A stretch of DNA of 64,000 bases from Pseudomonas viridiflava (GCF_900602065.1 NZ_UWFN01000350.1:248001-312000); one strand, 5' to 3'; shown: positions 34,087-43,378, counted from the stretch's first letter. Made by a program: numbers and translations. The notes: generated by a model not told the origin, from the sequence alone.

Positions 34087-34290
34087 ACAGTTCTCCGCAT
34101 ATTCGGCGCGCATTCTAACGCGCTGGAAGAAAAAGCAAAGCGCGCAATAATCCGTCTTTTGTGTAAGCCATCAACGCTTGCTCGCCGACATGGCGGGTAT
34201 CTCTGCAAACTGTCAGGAATGTCCCTTGTAATGCTGCTCTTGTATCGGGTGAAGCGTTTTGGCCGGGCAATCTATCGACAAACTCCAGAC

Positions 34291-34322
34291 AAAAAAATGC
34301 CCGGTAAACCGGGCATTTTTTT
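34291..34322. terminator. Terminator of glnK-amtB
   Basis: ATGCCCGGT / ACCGGGCAT-type stem (TGCCCGG / CCGGGCA) with A7 on the left and T7 on the right, directly before the amtB stop side. Confidence 0.85.
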
Positions 34323-34330
34323 ACAGTGGC

Positions 34331-35668
34331 TTACAAGTTGTAGCCACGCTCGTTGTGTTGCGCAAGGTCGAGGCCTACAGCTTCTTCCTCTTCGGTGACA
34401 CGCAGGCCCATGACCGCGTCCAGCACCTTGAGGATGATGAAGGTCACGATCGCGGTGTACACGACGGTGAACGCTACGCCTTTGAACTGAATCCAGACTT
34501 GAGCCGCGATGTCAGTTACGGTGCCGAAGCCGCCCAGAGCAGGGGCTGCGAACACGCCGGTCAGGATTGCGCCGACGATACCGCCGATGCCGTGAACGCC
34601 GAAAGCATCCAGGGAGTCGTCGTAGCCCAGCTTGCGCTTGAGGCTGGTGGCGCAGAAGAAGCAGATCACGCCTGCAGCCAGACCGATGATCAGGGCGCCC
34701 ATCGGGCCTACAGTGCCCGCGGCCGGAGTGATTGCAACCAGACCTGCAACAACACCCGAAGCGATACCCAGTGCGCTTGGCTTACCGTGGGTCAGCCACT
34801 CGGCGAACATCCAGCTCAGTGCGGCAGCGGCGGTTGCGATCTGAGTAACCAGCATCGCCATGCCTGCAGTGCCGTTTGCAGCTGCGGCGGAACCGGCGTT
34901 GAAACCGAACCAGCCAATCCAGAGCATTGCCGCGCCGACCAGGGTGTAACCCAGGTTGTGCGGTGCCATTGGAGTGGTAGGGAAGCCTTTACGCTTGCCA
35001 AGTACCAGACACGCCACCAGGCCAGCCACACCAGCGTTGATGTGAACAACGGTGCCGCCTGCGAAATCCAGGACTCCCCAGTCCCACATCAAGCCACCGA
35101 CGCCGCCCCAGACCATGTGCGCGATTGGCGCGTAGACCAGGGTGAACCAGATAGCCATGAAGATCAGCATTGCGGAGAACTTCATGCGTTCTGCGAAAGC
35201 ACCGACGATCAGGGCTGGAGTGATGATCGCGAAGGTCATCTGGAAGGTGATGAACACCGCTTCAGGGAACAGAGCCGCAGCGCCAGTGATGCTCGCAGGT
35301 GTCACACCTGCCAGGAACGCTTTGCCCATGCCGCCGAAGAACGAGTTGAAGTTGACGACGCCTTCTTCCATACCCGTGGTGTCGAACGCAATGCTGTAGC
35401 CGTAAACGACCCACAGGATGCTGATCAAGCCAGTGATAGCGAAGCACTGCATCATCACGGAAAGAATGTTTTTGGAACGGACCATACCGCCGTAGAACAG
35501 CGCGAGGCCGGGAATGGTCATGAACAGCACCAAGGCTGTTGCGGTCAGCATCCAGGCGGTGTCGCCTGAGTTGAGGACTGGGGCTGCCACTTCGTCTGCC
35601 GCCATGGCCAAGCCAGGGGTTACGAGGGACAACAGGGCTCCTAGCCCTGCGAATTGACGCAGAGTCAT
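34331..35668 (-). CDS. amtB: Ammonium transporter AmtB
   Basis: 445 aa with a cleavable signal (LSLVTPGLAMAADE) and 11 membrane spans. Conserved features: the FYGG region near the S1 site (ALFYGGMVRSKNILSVMMQ), DFAGGTVVHINAGVAGL with the first pore histidine, and FGVHGIGGIVGAI with the second. Takes up ammonia; blocked by unmodified GlnK. 32 bp after glnK, one operon. Confidence 0.95.
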   Translation of the reverse strand: MTLRQFAGLGALLSLVTPGLAMAADEVAAPVLNSGDTAWMLTATALVLFMTIPGLALFYGGMVRSKNILSVMMQCFAITGLISILWVVYGYSIAFDTTGMEEGVVNFNSFFGGMGKAFLAGVTPASITGAAALFPEAVFITFQMTFAIITPALIVGAFAERMKFSAMLIFMAIWFTLVYAPIAHMVWGGVGGLMWDWGVLDFAGGTVVHINAGVAGLVACLVLGKRKGFPTTPMAPHNLGYTLVGAAMLWIGWFGFNAGSAAAANGTAGMAMLVTQIATAAAALSWMFAEWLTHGKPSALGIASGVVAGLVAITPAAGTVGPMGALIIGLAAGVICFFCATSLKRKLGYDDSLDAFGVHGIGGIVGAILTGVFAAPALGGFGTVTDIAAQVWIQFKGVAFTVVYTAIVTFIILKVLDAVMGLRVTEEEEAVGLDLAQHNERGYNL

Positions 35669-35700
35669 ATTGTTTTCTCCTGGGGCGTTGGGTTGGCGGC

Positions 35701-36039
35701 TTAGATTGCGTCGGTATCGGTTTCGCCGGTACGGATGCGAATAGCCTGTTCCAGATTCACTACAAAGATCTTGCCGTCACCAATCTTGCCGGTGTTGGCG
35801 GCCTTGGTTATCGCCTCGATAACGCGATCCAGATCCTTATCGTCAATGGCAACATCGATCTTCACCTTGGGAAGGAAGTCGACAACGTATTCCGCACCGC
35901 GATACAACTCGGTGTGGCCTTTCTGACGTCCGAAGCCTTTGACTTCAGTAACGGTGATGCCCTGCACGCCGATTTCGGACAGCGACTCGCGCACGTCGTC
36001 CAATTTGAACGGCTTGATGATGGCAGTGACTAGCTTCAT
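35701..36039 (-). CDS. glnK: Nitrogen regulatory PII protein GlnK
   Basis: 112 aa. MKLVTAIIKPFKLDDVRESL at the start; T-loop with the uridylylated tyrosine Y51 (GHTELYRGAEYVVDFLPK); B-loop GKIGDGKIFV. GlnK senses 2-oxoglutarate and ATP and controls AmtB and nitrogen-control enzymes. Start 36039 is firm; a longer frame has no family match. Upstream lies a candidate sigma-54 promoter (36247-36262), as expected for NtrC-controlled glnK. Confidence 0.96.
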   Translation of the reverse strand: MKLVTAIIKPFKLDDVRESLSEIGVQGITVTEVKGFGRQKGHTELYRGAEYVVDFLPKVKIDVAIDDKDLDRVIEAITKAANTGKIGDGKIFVVNLEQAIRIRTGETDTDAI

Positions 36040-36246
36040 GAAACTTTCTCCCGAATTGGTGGACTTGCCCCAGGAAAACAAACCCGACTCAAGTCTAAGC
36101 GCAGTGCCTGGCTTTGTAACGCATCGGTCGCCTGAAGGAGGTCCGACCAACCCCAGAAAACCGCTTTTGACGAAACATTCCCCGCTCCGCCTGCCGCACT
36201 GTAATCGTCAACGCGACTGCATCAGTGCATGGGTCATCAGCGACTA

Positions 36247-36262
36247 AGCAGAAAGCTTGCCA
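36247..36262 (-). promoter_or_regulatory. Candidate sigma-54 promoter for glnK-amtB
   Basis: On the minus strand TGGCAAGCTTTCTGCT has GG and GC 10 nt apart; it deviates from TGGCAC-N5-TTGC at two bases. The predicted start (about 36236) would leave a leader near 195 nt. The rest of this 418-bp gap (36040-36457) holds no gene. Confidence 0.45.
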
Positions 36263-36457
36263 TCTCGTGAATTTTCATTGAATACAGGCTCTTGATCCCT
36301 GTTTCAGGCACCGGAACCGCCCTGCGAGGCATGTCAGCGCACAACTAAAGTGCGTTCGTGCACGCAGTGGTGCGCCATTATCGTGCGCCCGTTGTCGCTA
36401 GAAATGACTATAGACGCTCCGTGCTACACTGCCGCCCATCTGAAACCGGAGGTAGAC

Positions 36458-36721
36458 ATGCTCGCGCCCAAAGCTTTTCTCGATGCCCTGAGCGGCCACG
36501 CCTCGCGCTTGTTCAATGGCGAAACGCCGATCCCGCGTAACGAATTCGAAACCCAGTTCAAGGCCCTGCTGCAAAGCGGCTTCAGCAAACTGGATCTGGT
36601 CAGTCGTGAGGAGTTCGACAGCCAGATGGCCGTCCTCGCCCGCACCCGTGCCCGCCTTGAAGCACTGGAGGCGAAAGTTGCAGAGATGGAAGCGAAGCTG
36701 AACCCACCTGTGGGTGAGTAG
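36458..36721 (+). CDS. ubiK: UbiK, accessory factor for ubiquinone synthesis
   Basis: 87 aa, BMFP family (DUF526, YqiC). The N-terminal amphipathic region (MLAPKAFLDALSGHASRLF) is followed by a coiled coil (SREEFDSQMAVLARTRARLEALEAKVAEMEAKL). UbiK binds UbiJ and is needed for ubiquinone synthesis under aerobic growth in E. coli. ATG 36458 is preceded by GGAGGT. Next to glnK in many pseudomonads. Confidence 0.9.
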   Translation: MLAPKAFLDALSGHASRLFNGETPIPRNEFETQFKALLQSGFSKLDLVSREEFDSQMAVLARTRARLEALEAKVAEMEAKLNPPVGE

Positions 36722-36772
36722 CCAGCGCCGAGTGTGTGGGCTACGCCCAAATACCTGATTTGAAATGATGTT

Positions 36773-36866
36773 CCTGTGGGAGCGGTGCTTGCCCGCGATG
36801 AGTCTGGACACTATCTCACGTGGACCGCGTCCAGCCTTATCGCGGGCAAGCACCGCTCCCACAAGG
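36773..36866. repeat. REP palindrome pair, family A
   Basis: CCTGTGGGAGCGGTGCTTGC left arm and the inverted copy at the right end; inner arms are less perfect (GAGTCTGGAC / GTCCAGCCTTA). Between ubiK and the convergent PLP gene. Confidence 0.9.
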
Positions 36867-36954
36867 ATTTTCATTTGCTGCATGACAGGGGCGTGTCAGG
36901 ATAAAAGGGACATATCCTGCGGACACAAATGGTGCATCTCTTTTTGCATCGGCC

Positions 36955-38004
36955 TCACCTCTCAATCAACAACCGCTCCAGCCTTTTCGTATACGGCGAA
37001 AGGTCACCGATGGTGCGGGCGACCCATTCGGGGTCGTAATAGGTATCCAGATAGCGTTCGCCGCTGTCGCACATCAGCGTCACCACTGACCCCTTCAAGC
37101 CTTGCTCCTGCATTTGCAGCGCTACGGTCAGTGCGCCCCACACGTTGGTCCCCGTGGAACCGCCCGGCTTTTTCCCCAGGCGTTTTTCCAGCCAGCCGAG
37201 GGTAGCGATGCTCGCTGCATCAGGGACTTGCAGCATGTCATCGATCACACCCGGCAAAAACGACGCCTCTACCCTCGGCCTTCCAATGCCCTCGATGCGA
37301 CTGCCCTTGAGGCTGGTCAGGCTGGTATCGCCGTTGCGGTAACTGTCGTAGAACACCGAGTTCTCCGGATCCACGACGATCAACTTCGTGTCATGGCCTT
37401 TGTAGCGAATGAAGCGGCCGATGGTCGCTGAAGTCCCGCCAGTACCCGCGCTCATCACAATCGCTGTGGGGATGGGGTGCTCCTCGCCGCTCAACTGGTC
37501 GAAGATGCTGTCAGCAATATTGTTATTGCCGCGCCAGTCCGTAGCCCGTTCCGCGTAGGTGAACTGATCCATGTAATGACCGCTGTCGAGCCGAGCCAGG
37601 CGTTCCGCCGCCGGGTACATGTCGCAGGATTGCTCCACGAAGTGGCAGCGCCCGCCGAGCAGCTCAACCTGCTGAATTTTCCTGCTGGCGGTATGGCGCG
37701 GCATGACCGCCGTGAAGGGCAATCCCAGCAGTTTTGCAAAGTAAGCCTCCGATACCGCCGTACTGCCGGAAGATGCTTCCACCACATGCGTGCCCTGGCG
37801 AATGTTGCCGCTGCAGATCGCATGAAGAAACAAAGAGCGCGCCAGACGATGTTTCAGGCTGCCGCTGGGGTGAGTGCTTTCGTCCTTGATGTAAATATCG
37901 ATGGCGCCAAGTGCCGGAACATCCAGCTTGAGCATGTGCGTATCGGCCGAGCGCTGCTGATCACAGGCAAGGGTTTTGATCGCGGTACGAATCCAGTTAT
38001 TCAT
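36955..38004 (-). CDS. PLP-dependent cysteine synthase/desulfhydrase family protein
   Basis: 349 aa, fold type II. The PLP lysine lies in the segment STHPSGSLKHRLARSL, and the asparagine/serine phosphate cradle is SAGTGGTSATIGRF; EASSGSTAVSEAYFAKLLG matches the substrate-binding loop. It belongs to the branch that degrades L-cysteine to pyruvate, sulfide and ammonia. The ATG at 38004 is preferred over a TTG at 38046. Divergent from a DecR-like Lrp regulator, so probably cysteine-induced detoxification; the gap of 135 bp likely holds the operator. Confidence 0.8.
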   Translation of the reverse strand: MNNWIRTAIKTLACDQQRSADTHMLKLDVPALGAIDIYIKDESTHPSGSLKHRLARSLFLHAICSGNIRQGTHVVEASSGSTAVSEAYFAKLLGLPFTAVMPRHTASRKIQQVELLGGRCHFVEQSCDMYPAAERLARLDSGHYMDQFTYAERATDWRGNNNIADSIFDQLSGEEHPIPTAIVMSAGTGGTSATIGRFIRYKGHDTKLIVVDPENSVFYDSYRNGDTSLTSLKGSRIEGIGRPRVEASFLPGVIDDMLQVPDAASIATLGWLEKRLGKKPGGSTGTNVWGALTVALQMQEQGLKGSVVTLMCDSGERYLDTYYDPEWVARTIGDLSPYTKRLERLLIER

Positions 38005-38139
38005 CACTCTGCGCCTCGGCAAAAACACATCTATTCTTGAGGGCAAATGTTACCGATCGCTGGAAAAAAGAATTCCTTTTTGTTCTACCATGCAAGCTGT
38101 TTGATAGAAAAATTTTCTCCAAAAGGACTGATTTGAAAA

Positions 38140-38601
38140 ATGGACAGTCTTGATCGCCACATCCTCAGCATTTTGCAGCGTGATGCCACCATTGTGCTGA
38201 AAGATCTGGCTGACGCAGTCAACCTTTCAACGACGCCGTGCTGGAAGCGAGTCAAAAAGCTCGAAGAGGCTGGCTACATCAAATCCAGAGTCGCGCTTCT
38301 GGACCCGGAAAAACTGGGGCTGGGATTGTCGGTTTTCGTTCAGCTCAAGACCCAGCGCCACGATACCCAGTGGCTTGAGCAATTTGCCCAGACCGTCATG
38401 CAGTACGAGGAGGTCATGGAGTTTTATCGGATGGCAGGCGAATGGGACTACATGCTGCGGCTGGTGGTCAGCGACATGGCTGCCTATGACCGCTTTTATA
38501 AAAAGCTGATCAGCAGCACTGAAGGCCTTTCGACCATTACCTCCAGCTTCGCCATGGAGCAGTTGAAATACACCACGGCGCTGCCTTTGCCTCGCGGCTA
38601 G
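38140..38601 (+). CDS. decR: Lrp/AsnC regulator, DecR-like cysteine-responsive
   Basis: 153 aa. N-terminal HTH (LDRHILSILQRDATIVLKDLADAVNLSTTPCWKRVKKLEEAGYI), then a RAM domain ending VTSSFAMEQLKYTTALPL-like (here ITSSFAMEQLKYTTALPL). The motif TTPCWKR with its cysteine and the C-terminal tail resemble E. coli DecR (YbaO), which activates a cysteine desulfidase in response to cysteine. It is divergent from the PLP gene, its probable target. Confidence 0.75.
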   Translation: MDSLDRHILSILQRDATIVLKDLADAVNLSTTPCWKRVKKLEEAGYIKSRVALLDPEKLGLGLSVFVQLKTQRHDTQWLEQFAQTVMQYEEVMEFYRMAGEWDYMLRLVVSDMAAYDRFYKKLISSTEGLSTITSSFAMEQLKYTTALPLPRG

Positions 38602-38648
38602 GCCTGTTCTCTGAATAGTGAACAGGCTGATCGTGCCTCAACGACGGG

Positions 38649-41165
38649 TTAGAAGTTGTAGCTGACCGTTGCGCTGACGTTACGCTCTTCGCCCAGATAG
38701 CAGTAGCTCAGGCTTGCACAGGAGGCGACGTAGGATTCGTTGGTCAAGTTGTTTGCGTTCACGCGCACGTCCACGCCTTTGAGCCCGACTTTGCTCAGGT
38801 CGTAGCCGACCGAAGCGTCGAACAGGGTGTATGACGGCACCTTCATGGTGTTCTCCGCATCTGCCCAGCTATAACCGACGTAGCGAACCCCGGCACCCAA
38901 CCGTAACCCATCCAGCGCGCCGCTGTTGAAGGCGTAATCCCCCCAGAGCGATGCCATGTGCTTGGGCGCTTGTGTCGGGGAGTTGCCTTTGTTCTCGATG
39001 ATGTTGGTGGGCGTGCTCAGCGTGCTGATCATTGATTTGGAGTATTCAATGTCAGTCAGGGTATAGCTACCCAATACTTTGAAGTTATCGGTTAGCTGCA
39101 TATGCCCCTCAAGCTCCAGACCCTGCGAGCGCACTGCGCCAATGGGGCGGTAGAAGTTTTCCTGAGGGAGCTTGGAGGCCAGGTTCTCTTGATCAATACG
39201 GAATACCGAGGCAGTGAACAGGTTGTCCGTTCCGGGCGGTTGATACTTGATGCCCGCTTCCCATTGGGTGCCATCGGTCGGCGCCAGCGGGTTACCCTCG
39301 CTGTCTGCGTACGAGTTCGGATTAAACGACTCGGAATAGCTCAGGTACGGCGCAATGCCGTTATCGAACAGATACAACACGCCTGCGCGACCGGTGAGTT
39401 TGGTGCGCTTGTCACTGACTTCGGTGCCTTCTGGACGCCCGACTTCTGCTATCCGGTTTTCCTCGGAGGTCTCTACCCAGTCCTGACGCAGGCCCAGAGA
39501 GAACCGCCATTGGTCCAGCTCGATCAAATCCTGCGCATATACGCCGGTTTGCTCCAGGCGGCGCTCGTAACGGGTTGGGCTGAAGTAGGTGATCGCCGAG
39601 TTGCCGTAGACCGGGTCGAAACCATTGAGCGATGCGACTGAGCCGCTGGTCCAGTCCACGAGCGTTTTACGCCGCTGGTAGTCAACACCCAAAAGCGTCG
39701 TGTGCTTGGCCGAACCAGTGAAGAACTCCGCCTGCAGCATGTTATCGACGATAAATGCGTGCAGGCGTTCGTCGCCGCCGGAGTAGTAGCGCGTCAGTTC
39801 GTTACTGGTGGGCGTCGTCCAGTCGTAGGCGTAAATCTGATCGTTCTTCACCTTCGAGTCCAGGTAACGGAAGTTCTGTCTGGCGGTAAAGACATCGTTG
39901 AATCGGTGCTCGAACTGATAGCCAAATGACTGTTGGTCGCGGCTGTAGCCATCCACGCCCGGCTCGCCGTCGAAGAAGTGTTCGGAAATACGCTGCCCGT
40001 TGCGTTGATGCAACGTGCCGCTGGCTGGCACGCCACCGTGATAACCGCCGTCAGGGTCGTGTTGCAGATAGGCTTGCAGGGTCAGCGATGTGTCTTCGCT
40101 GAAGTCGATGCTGACGGTCGGTGCCAGCGCATAGCGCTTCTCTTCAACGTGATCGAACTGCGTGTCTGACTTATCCACAAGCCCGGTCAGGCGATAGGCA
40201 ATTCGCTTGTCTTCATCCACAGGCCCGCTGAAATCGAACCCCACGCCGCGCTGGCCTTGGGTGCCTGCCGTGGCCTGAATCTGGTGATAAGGCTCATAGA
40301 GTGGTTTTTTACTGGTCAATGCCACCAGCCCACCCGGCGAACTGCGTCCGTAAAGTACTGAAGACGGTCCTTTGAGGATGTCGACCCGCTCCAGAAAGTA
40401 AGGGTCAACTTGCATGGTGCTGTAGGTGCCGCTATCGCCCATGGACTTGAGGCCGTCCAGGTAAATGTTATCCACAGAGCCGTCGTTGAAACCACGCATG
40501 GCAACGTAGTCATAGCGGTGGGTTGCACCATAGGGGTTGGTCAACACGCCTGGTGTATAACGCATGGCCTGCGACACGGTTTGTGAACCTTGATCATCCA
40601 TTTGCTGGCGGGTGACGACCGATACCGATTGCGACGTTTCCAGCACCGACGTACTGGTTTTAGTGGCGATCTGACTATGAGTAGCGTTGTAGCCTTCCAT
40701 GCTGCCCAGAGCATTGCCCAGTGCAAAGCCGCGAATGTCTGTGCTGGGTAACGCCAGCACTTCAGCCGTGGTTTCGCGCAATACATAACTGCTGCCATCC
40801 TGAGTCACAGCTTGCAGGCTGTTATTACCGAGCAACATGCTCAAGGCCTGATCCGGGGCGTAGCTGCCCTGCAAGCCTGGCGAGAGCTTGCCGGCTGTTT
40901 GCGCGGGCGTGGCAGCCAATGTGATACCCGCTTGCCGGGCAAACTGATTCAGCGCTTCGCCCAATGGCCCTGCTGCGATGGAATAGCTACGCGTTGCACC
41001 TGCTGGTACCGCGCCGTCCTGAGCCTGTACGGCTAAAGGAAGCGCAGTGGTGCCCAAGGCCAGGCAAATCAGTGCTGCGCGAACAGCCGTGGTGAGGTGT
41101 GTTGCGCAAGCATCAACGGCGACGTTTTGCGTGTTCGATTGCGATTTACCTTGAGGCCGGGTCAT
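38649..41165 (-). CDS. TonB-dependent siderophore receptor with STN signalling domain
   Basis: 838 aa. Signal peptide to about residue 48; STN domain (about residues 58-130; SYSIAAGPLGEALNQFARQAGITLA ... DGSSYVLRE) that contacts FecR; a plug with VRGF-type core; then the 22-strand barrel ending in aromatic F (SATVSYNF). Ferrichrome/hydroxamate-type receptors share the STN plus plug and the late Cys pair (CASLSYC). It follows FecR-type and FecI-type genes, so it is under cell-surface signalling control. The true siderophore cannot be read from sequence. Confidence 0.9.
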   Translation of the reverse strand: MTRPQGKSQSNTQNVAVDACATHLTTAVRAALICLALGTTALPLAVQAQDGAVPAGATRSYSIAAGPLGEALNQFARQAGITLAATPAQTAGKLSPGLQGSYAPDQALSMLLGNNSLQAVTQDGSSYVLRETTAEVLALPSTDIRGFALGNALGSMEGYNATHSQIATKTSTSVLETSQSVSVVTRQQMDDQGSQTVSQAMRYTPGVLTNPYGATHRYDYVAMRGFNDGSVDNIYLDGLKSMGDSGTYSTMQVDPYFLERVDILKGPSSVLYGRSSPGGLVALTSKKPLYEPYHQIQATAGTQGQRGVGFDFSGPVDEDKRIAYRLTGLVDKSDTQFDHVEEKRYALAPTVSIDFSEDTSLTLQAYLQHDPDGGYHGGVPASGTLHQRNGQRISEHFFDGEPGVDGYSRDQQSFGYQFEHRFNDVFTARQNFRYLDSKVKNDQIYAYDWTTPTSNELTRYYSGGDERLHAFIVDNMLQAEFFTGSAKHTTLLGVDYQRRKTLVDWTSGSVASLNGFDPVYGNSAITYFSPTRYERRLEQTGVYAQDLIELDQWRFSLGLRQDWVETSEENRIAEVGRPEGTEVSDKRTKLTGRAGVLYLFDNGIAPYLSYSESFNPNSYADSEGNPLAPTDGTQWEAGIKYQPPGTDNLFTASVFRIDQENLASKLPQENFYRPIGAVRSQGLELEGHMQLTDNFKVLGSYTLTDIEYSKSMISTLSTPTNIIENKGNSPTQAPKHMASLWGDYAFNSGALDGLRLGAGVRYVGYSWADAENTMKVPSYTLFDASVGYDLSKVGLKGVDVRVNANNLTNESYVASCASLSYCYLGEERNVSATVSYNF

Positions 41166-41255
41166 GGGCGATTCCGTGAAGGTCAGTGAAGAGAACGGTG
41201 GTGCTGTCCTCTAAGCCGGACCTGCCGGCAAAACCCGCCAAAAAAATTCGAGGCA

Positions 41256-42254
41256 TCAGGCCTGGCGCTGCAGCGTGACCCACCAGCGCGTGCGATACCG
41301 CAGTTGCACAGGCAGGGTCTGGGTAATGACCGCGAGCAGTTTGTCGGTGTCTTCCAGCCGGAAAACACCAGAAAGGCGCAGGTCGGCGACGTCGTCAGCG
41401 CAACCGAGATGACCGTGACGATAGGTCCCTACCTCGGTGAGCAAGTCTCTGAGACGCATGTTGCGGGTCACGATCAGGCCTTCGCTCCACGCCCCGGCGT
41501 CCATGTTGAGTTCGGGCAACTGAACCGCTTCGCGAGACGACACCAGGTAATGCTGCCCGGCGTCGACAGTAATGGGGGATGCGACCGGGGAGCGGATGAT
41601 CGATTGGCCCTCTAGTACGCTGATGCGAGTCTGGTCCTGATACTGCCTGACGACGAAGCGTCCATGCAGACCCTCGAACAACCCGTGGCGGCTCTGGACG
41701 AGCAGCGGCCTGCGGGTTGGACTTTTTACGTCGGCACCACATCCCAGCAGAATCTCGCCTCTATCAAGAGTGATCAGCCGGCGTTCGGCGTTGAAGTCCT
41801 GATCCACTGCACTGTCGGTGTTCAGTTGCAGGCTGGAGCCATCCGGTAGCTGATACCTTCCACGTTGACCCACGTGGGTAGCGAAATCTGCGCTCCATTG
41901 CTGCCAAGGCATGACTTCGCGCGACAGCCAGGCAGTGGAGCCCACCACGACCAGGCCGGACAGCAGTTTCAGCGCTTGTCTGCGACCCAGGCGCTGGGCG
42001 CTGTTTTCCAGTGCCTCCAATGCTGCACCCGGCGCGAGCAAACTCTGAAAACGGCTGTTGAGTTCGCCGTTCAAGGCCTGGATACGCTGCCAGGCGCATT
42101 CGTGGTCCGCATGCGCAACGCGCCACTGCTCACATTGCTCGCGCAGTCGTGGGTCATGTCCTTGGCTATTCAGGCGTATTGACCATTGAATCGCCTGTTT
42201 TACGATCTGCGGCGAGGGCTCTTGTGATCGCGCATGAGCAGAGGCACCGTTCAC
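41256..42254 (-). CDS. FecR-family anti-sigma regulator
   Basis: 332 aa. Cytosolic N-terminal helical region (about residues 15-75, IVKQAIQWSIRLNSQGHDPRLREQ, WQRIQALNGEL), a membrane span near residues 95-112 (LLSGLVVVGSTAWL), a periplasmic FecR domain (QLPDGSSLQLNTDSAVDQDF, GQHYLVSS) and a C-terminal STN-interacting region (RLSGVFRLEDTDKLLAVI). It relays receptor occupancy to the adjacent ECF sigma factor. ATG overlaps the sigma stop (ATGA). Confidence 0.9.
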   Translation of the reverse strand: MNGASAHARSQEPSPQIVKQAIQWSIRLNSQGHDPRLREQCEQWRVAHADHECAWQRIQALNGELNSRFQSLLAPGAALEALENSAQRLGRRQALKLLSGLVVVGSTAWLSREVMPWQQWSADFATHVGQRGRYQLPDGSSLQLNTDSAVDQDFNAERRLITLDRGEILLGCGADVKSPTRRPLLVQSRHGLFEGLHGRFVVRQYQDQTRISVLEGQSIIRSPVASPITVDAGQHYLVSSREAVQLPELNMDAGAWSEGLIVTRNMRLRDLLTEVGTYRHGHLGCADDVADLRLSGVFRLEDTDKLLAVITQTLPVQLRYRTRWWVTLQRQA

Positions 42255-42751
42255 GCTGAATACCGCAACAGATAGCAGTGATAAAGCGCGTCGGCGACAT
42301 AGCGTTCTACCGAGCGCAACGACACGCCCATCCGTTCGGCAATCTGCTTGTAAGGCAGGCCTTCACACTGAGCCAGCAGAAACGCCTGACGGACCTTGGG
42401 TTTCAAGCCATCAAGCATTTTCGCAATGCTCTCCAGCAACTCGAAAACCAATTCCCGAGACTCGGGCGAAGGGGACTCGTTGCAAGGCACATGTGCGAGA
42501 GCTTCAAGGTAAGCGCGCTCCAGTTCCTCGCGTCGCCAATGGTCGATAACGATTCCTTTGGCGACCGTGCGCAGAAACGCCCGCGGTGCTTTCAGCTCCA
42601 GCATTTCATGACGATTGAGCAGCCTGACGAACGTATCCTGCGCCAGATCGGCGGCATCGGCTGCATTGCCCAGCTTGCTGCGCAGCCAGGTATTCAGCCA
42701 ACCGTGATGATCGATGTAGAGCGTGCGCAATGTGGCGTGATGAGAGGGCAT
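42251..42751 (-). CDS. ECF sigma factor, FecI family
   Basis: 166 aa. Region 2 (LRTLYIDHHGWLNTWLRSKLGNAADAADLAQDTFVRLL) and region 4 with LAQCEGLPYKQIAERMGVSLRSVERYVADAL, typical of iron-starvation sigma factors. The longer frame to 42823 would start inside a Fur box, so ATG 42751 is chosen. It heads the sigma-FecR-receptor cassette. Confidence 0.88.
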   Translation of the reverse strand: MPSHHATLRTLYIDHHGWLNTWLRSKLGNAADAADLAQDTFVRLLNRHEMLELKAPRAFLRTVAKGIVIDHWRREELERAYLEALAHVPCNESPSPESRELVFELLESIAKMLDGLKPKVRQAFLLAQCEGLPYKQIAERMGVSLRSVERYVADALYHCYLLRYSA

Positions 42752-42775
42752 CGCGGCGCGCCATCCCAGCGCGGT

Positions 42776-42794
42776 GTAAATGATAATGAGTCGC
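42776..42794 (-). promoter_or_regulatory. Fur box upstream of the ECF sigma gene
   Basis: The 19 bases GTAAATGATAATGAGTCGC on the plus strand match 13 of 19 positions of the Fur consensus (GATAATGATAATCATTATC). The site lies 25 bp before the chosen ATG, as expected for iron-repressed fecI-type genes. Confidence 0.65.
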
Positions 42795-42856
42795 ATTGTG
42801 TTAAAGCGCCGCACAATTTGCAACTGCTTAGGGATGAAACGCCCGCCGCGTGTGGC

Positions 42857-43378
42857 TTATGCCCTCAGGTATTGCAGGACGGTTTCGATGCTGGCCAGTG
42901 GTGGTGCGGACATCAACTGCCCGGTTGGGCACCACGGATAACTGACCTGTTGCAACCAATCCATCACCGGCTCCAGCTCCACTGCCGGGCAGACCAGCAT
43001 CTGCTCAATGGTGATAGTCAGATGCGTGGCCAATCCGGAATCGAACTGCCAGTCATATTGCCCGCAACCAAAGCGCAGATCCCCTGTGGCCTTGTCCGAC
43101 ATCCCCACCAGCCACTTGCAGTGGTGCTCGGTAGCGCCGTCGGCTGGCGGTTTACCGATGCAGAACGTGTAGACGTTTTCATAGGTTTGCCCGAAGCGTC
43201 GAACCAGCACCTCCGCAATGCCGTCACGCCCCTCAACCTTGGGCGGGAAAGAAATGCTCCCTGTGTGGACGATCATCTCCAGCGTGGCGTTGCTGGTGAA
43301 TGATTGGCGTAGCAAGTGTGGGCGATTGCCGTCTTTGGCGAGGATGTAGTGTTCGATGGCTTGGGCTGGGGTTGGCAT
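42857..43378 (-). CDS. NTF2-like (SnoaL-type) family protein
   Basis: 173 aa, cone-like fold: ALEHYILAKDGNRPHLLRQSFTSNATLEM-type start, then GRDGIAEVLVRRFGQTYENVYTFCIG and KWLVGMSDKATGDLRFGCGQYDWQF. No catalytic signature is identified; likely a small-molecule binding or isomerase-type protein. ATG 43378 gives MPTPAQAIEHYILA, preferred over a longer frame. Unlinked to the iron cassette by sequence. Confidence 0.65.
   Translation of the reverse strand: MPTPAQAIEHYILAKDGNRPHLLRQSFTSNATLEMIVHTGSISFPPKVEGRDGIAEVLVRRFGQTYENVYTFCIGKPPADGATEHHCKWLVGMSDKATGDLRFGCGQYDWQFDSGLATHLTITIEQMLVCPAVELEPVMDWLQQVSYPWCPTGQLMSAPPLASIETVLQYLRA

Noticed and set aside
34259..35569. 436-codon plus-strand frame opposite amtB
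   Set aside because: Antisense shadow; composition rich in His, Gln and Asp as expected from the reverse of a hydrophobic transporter.
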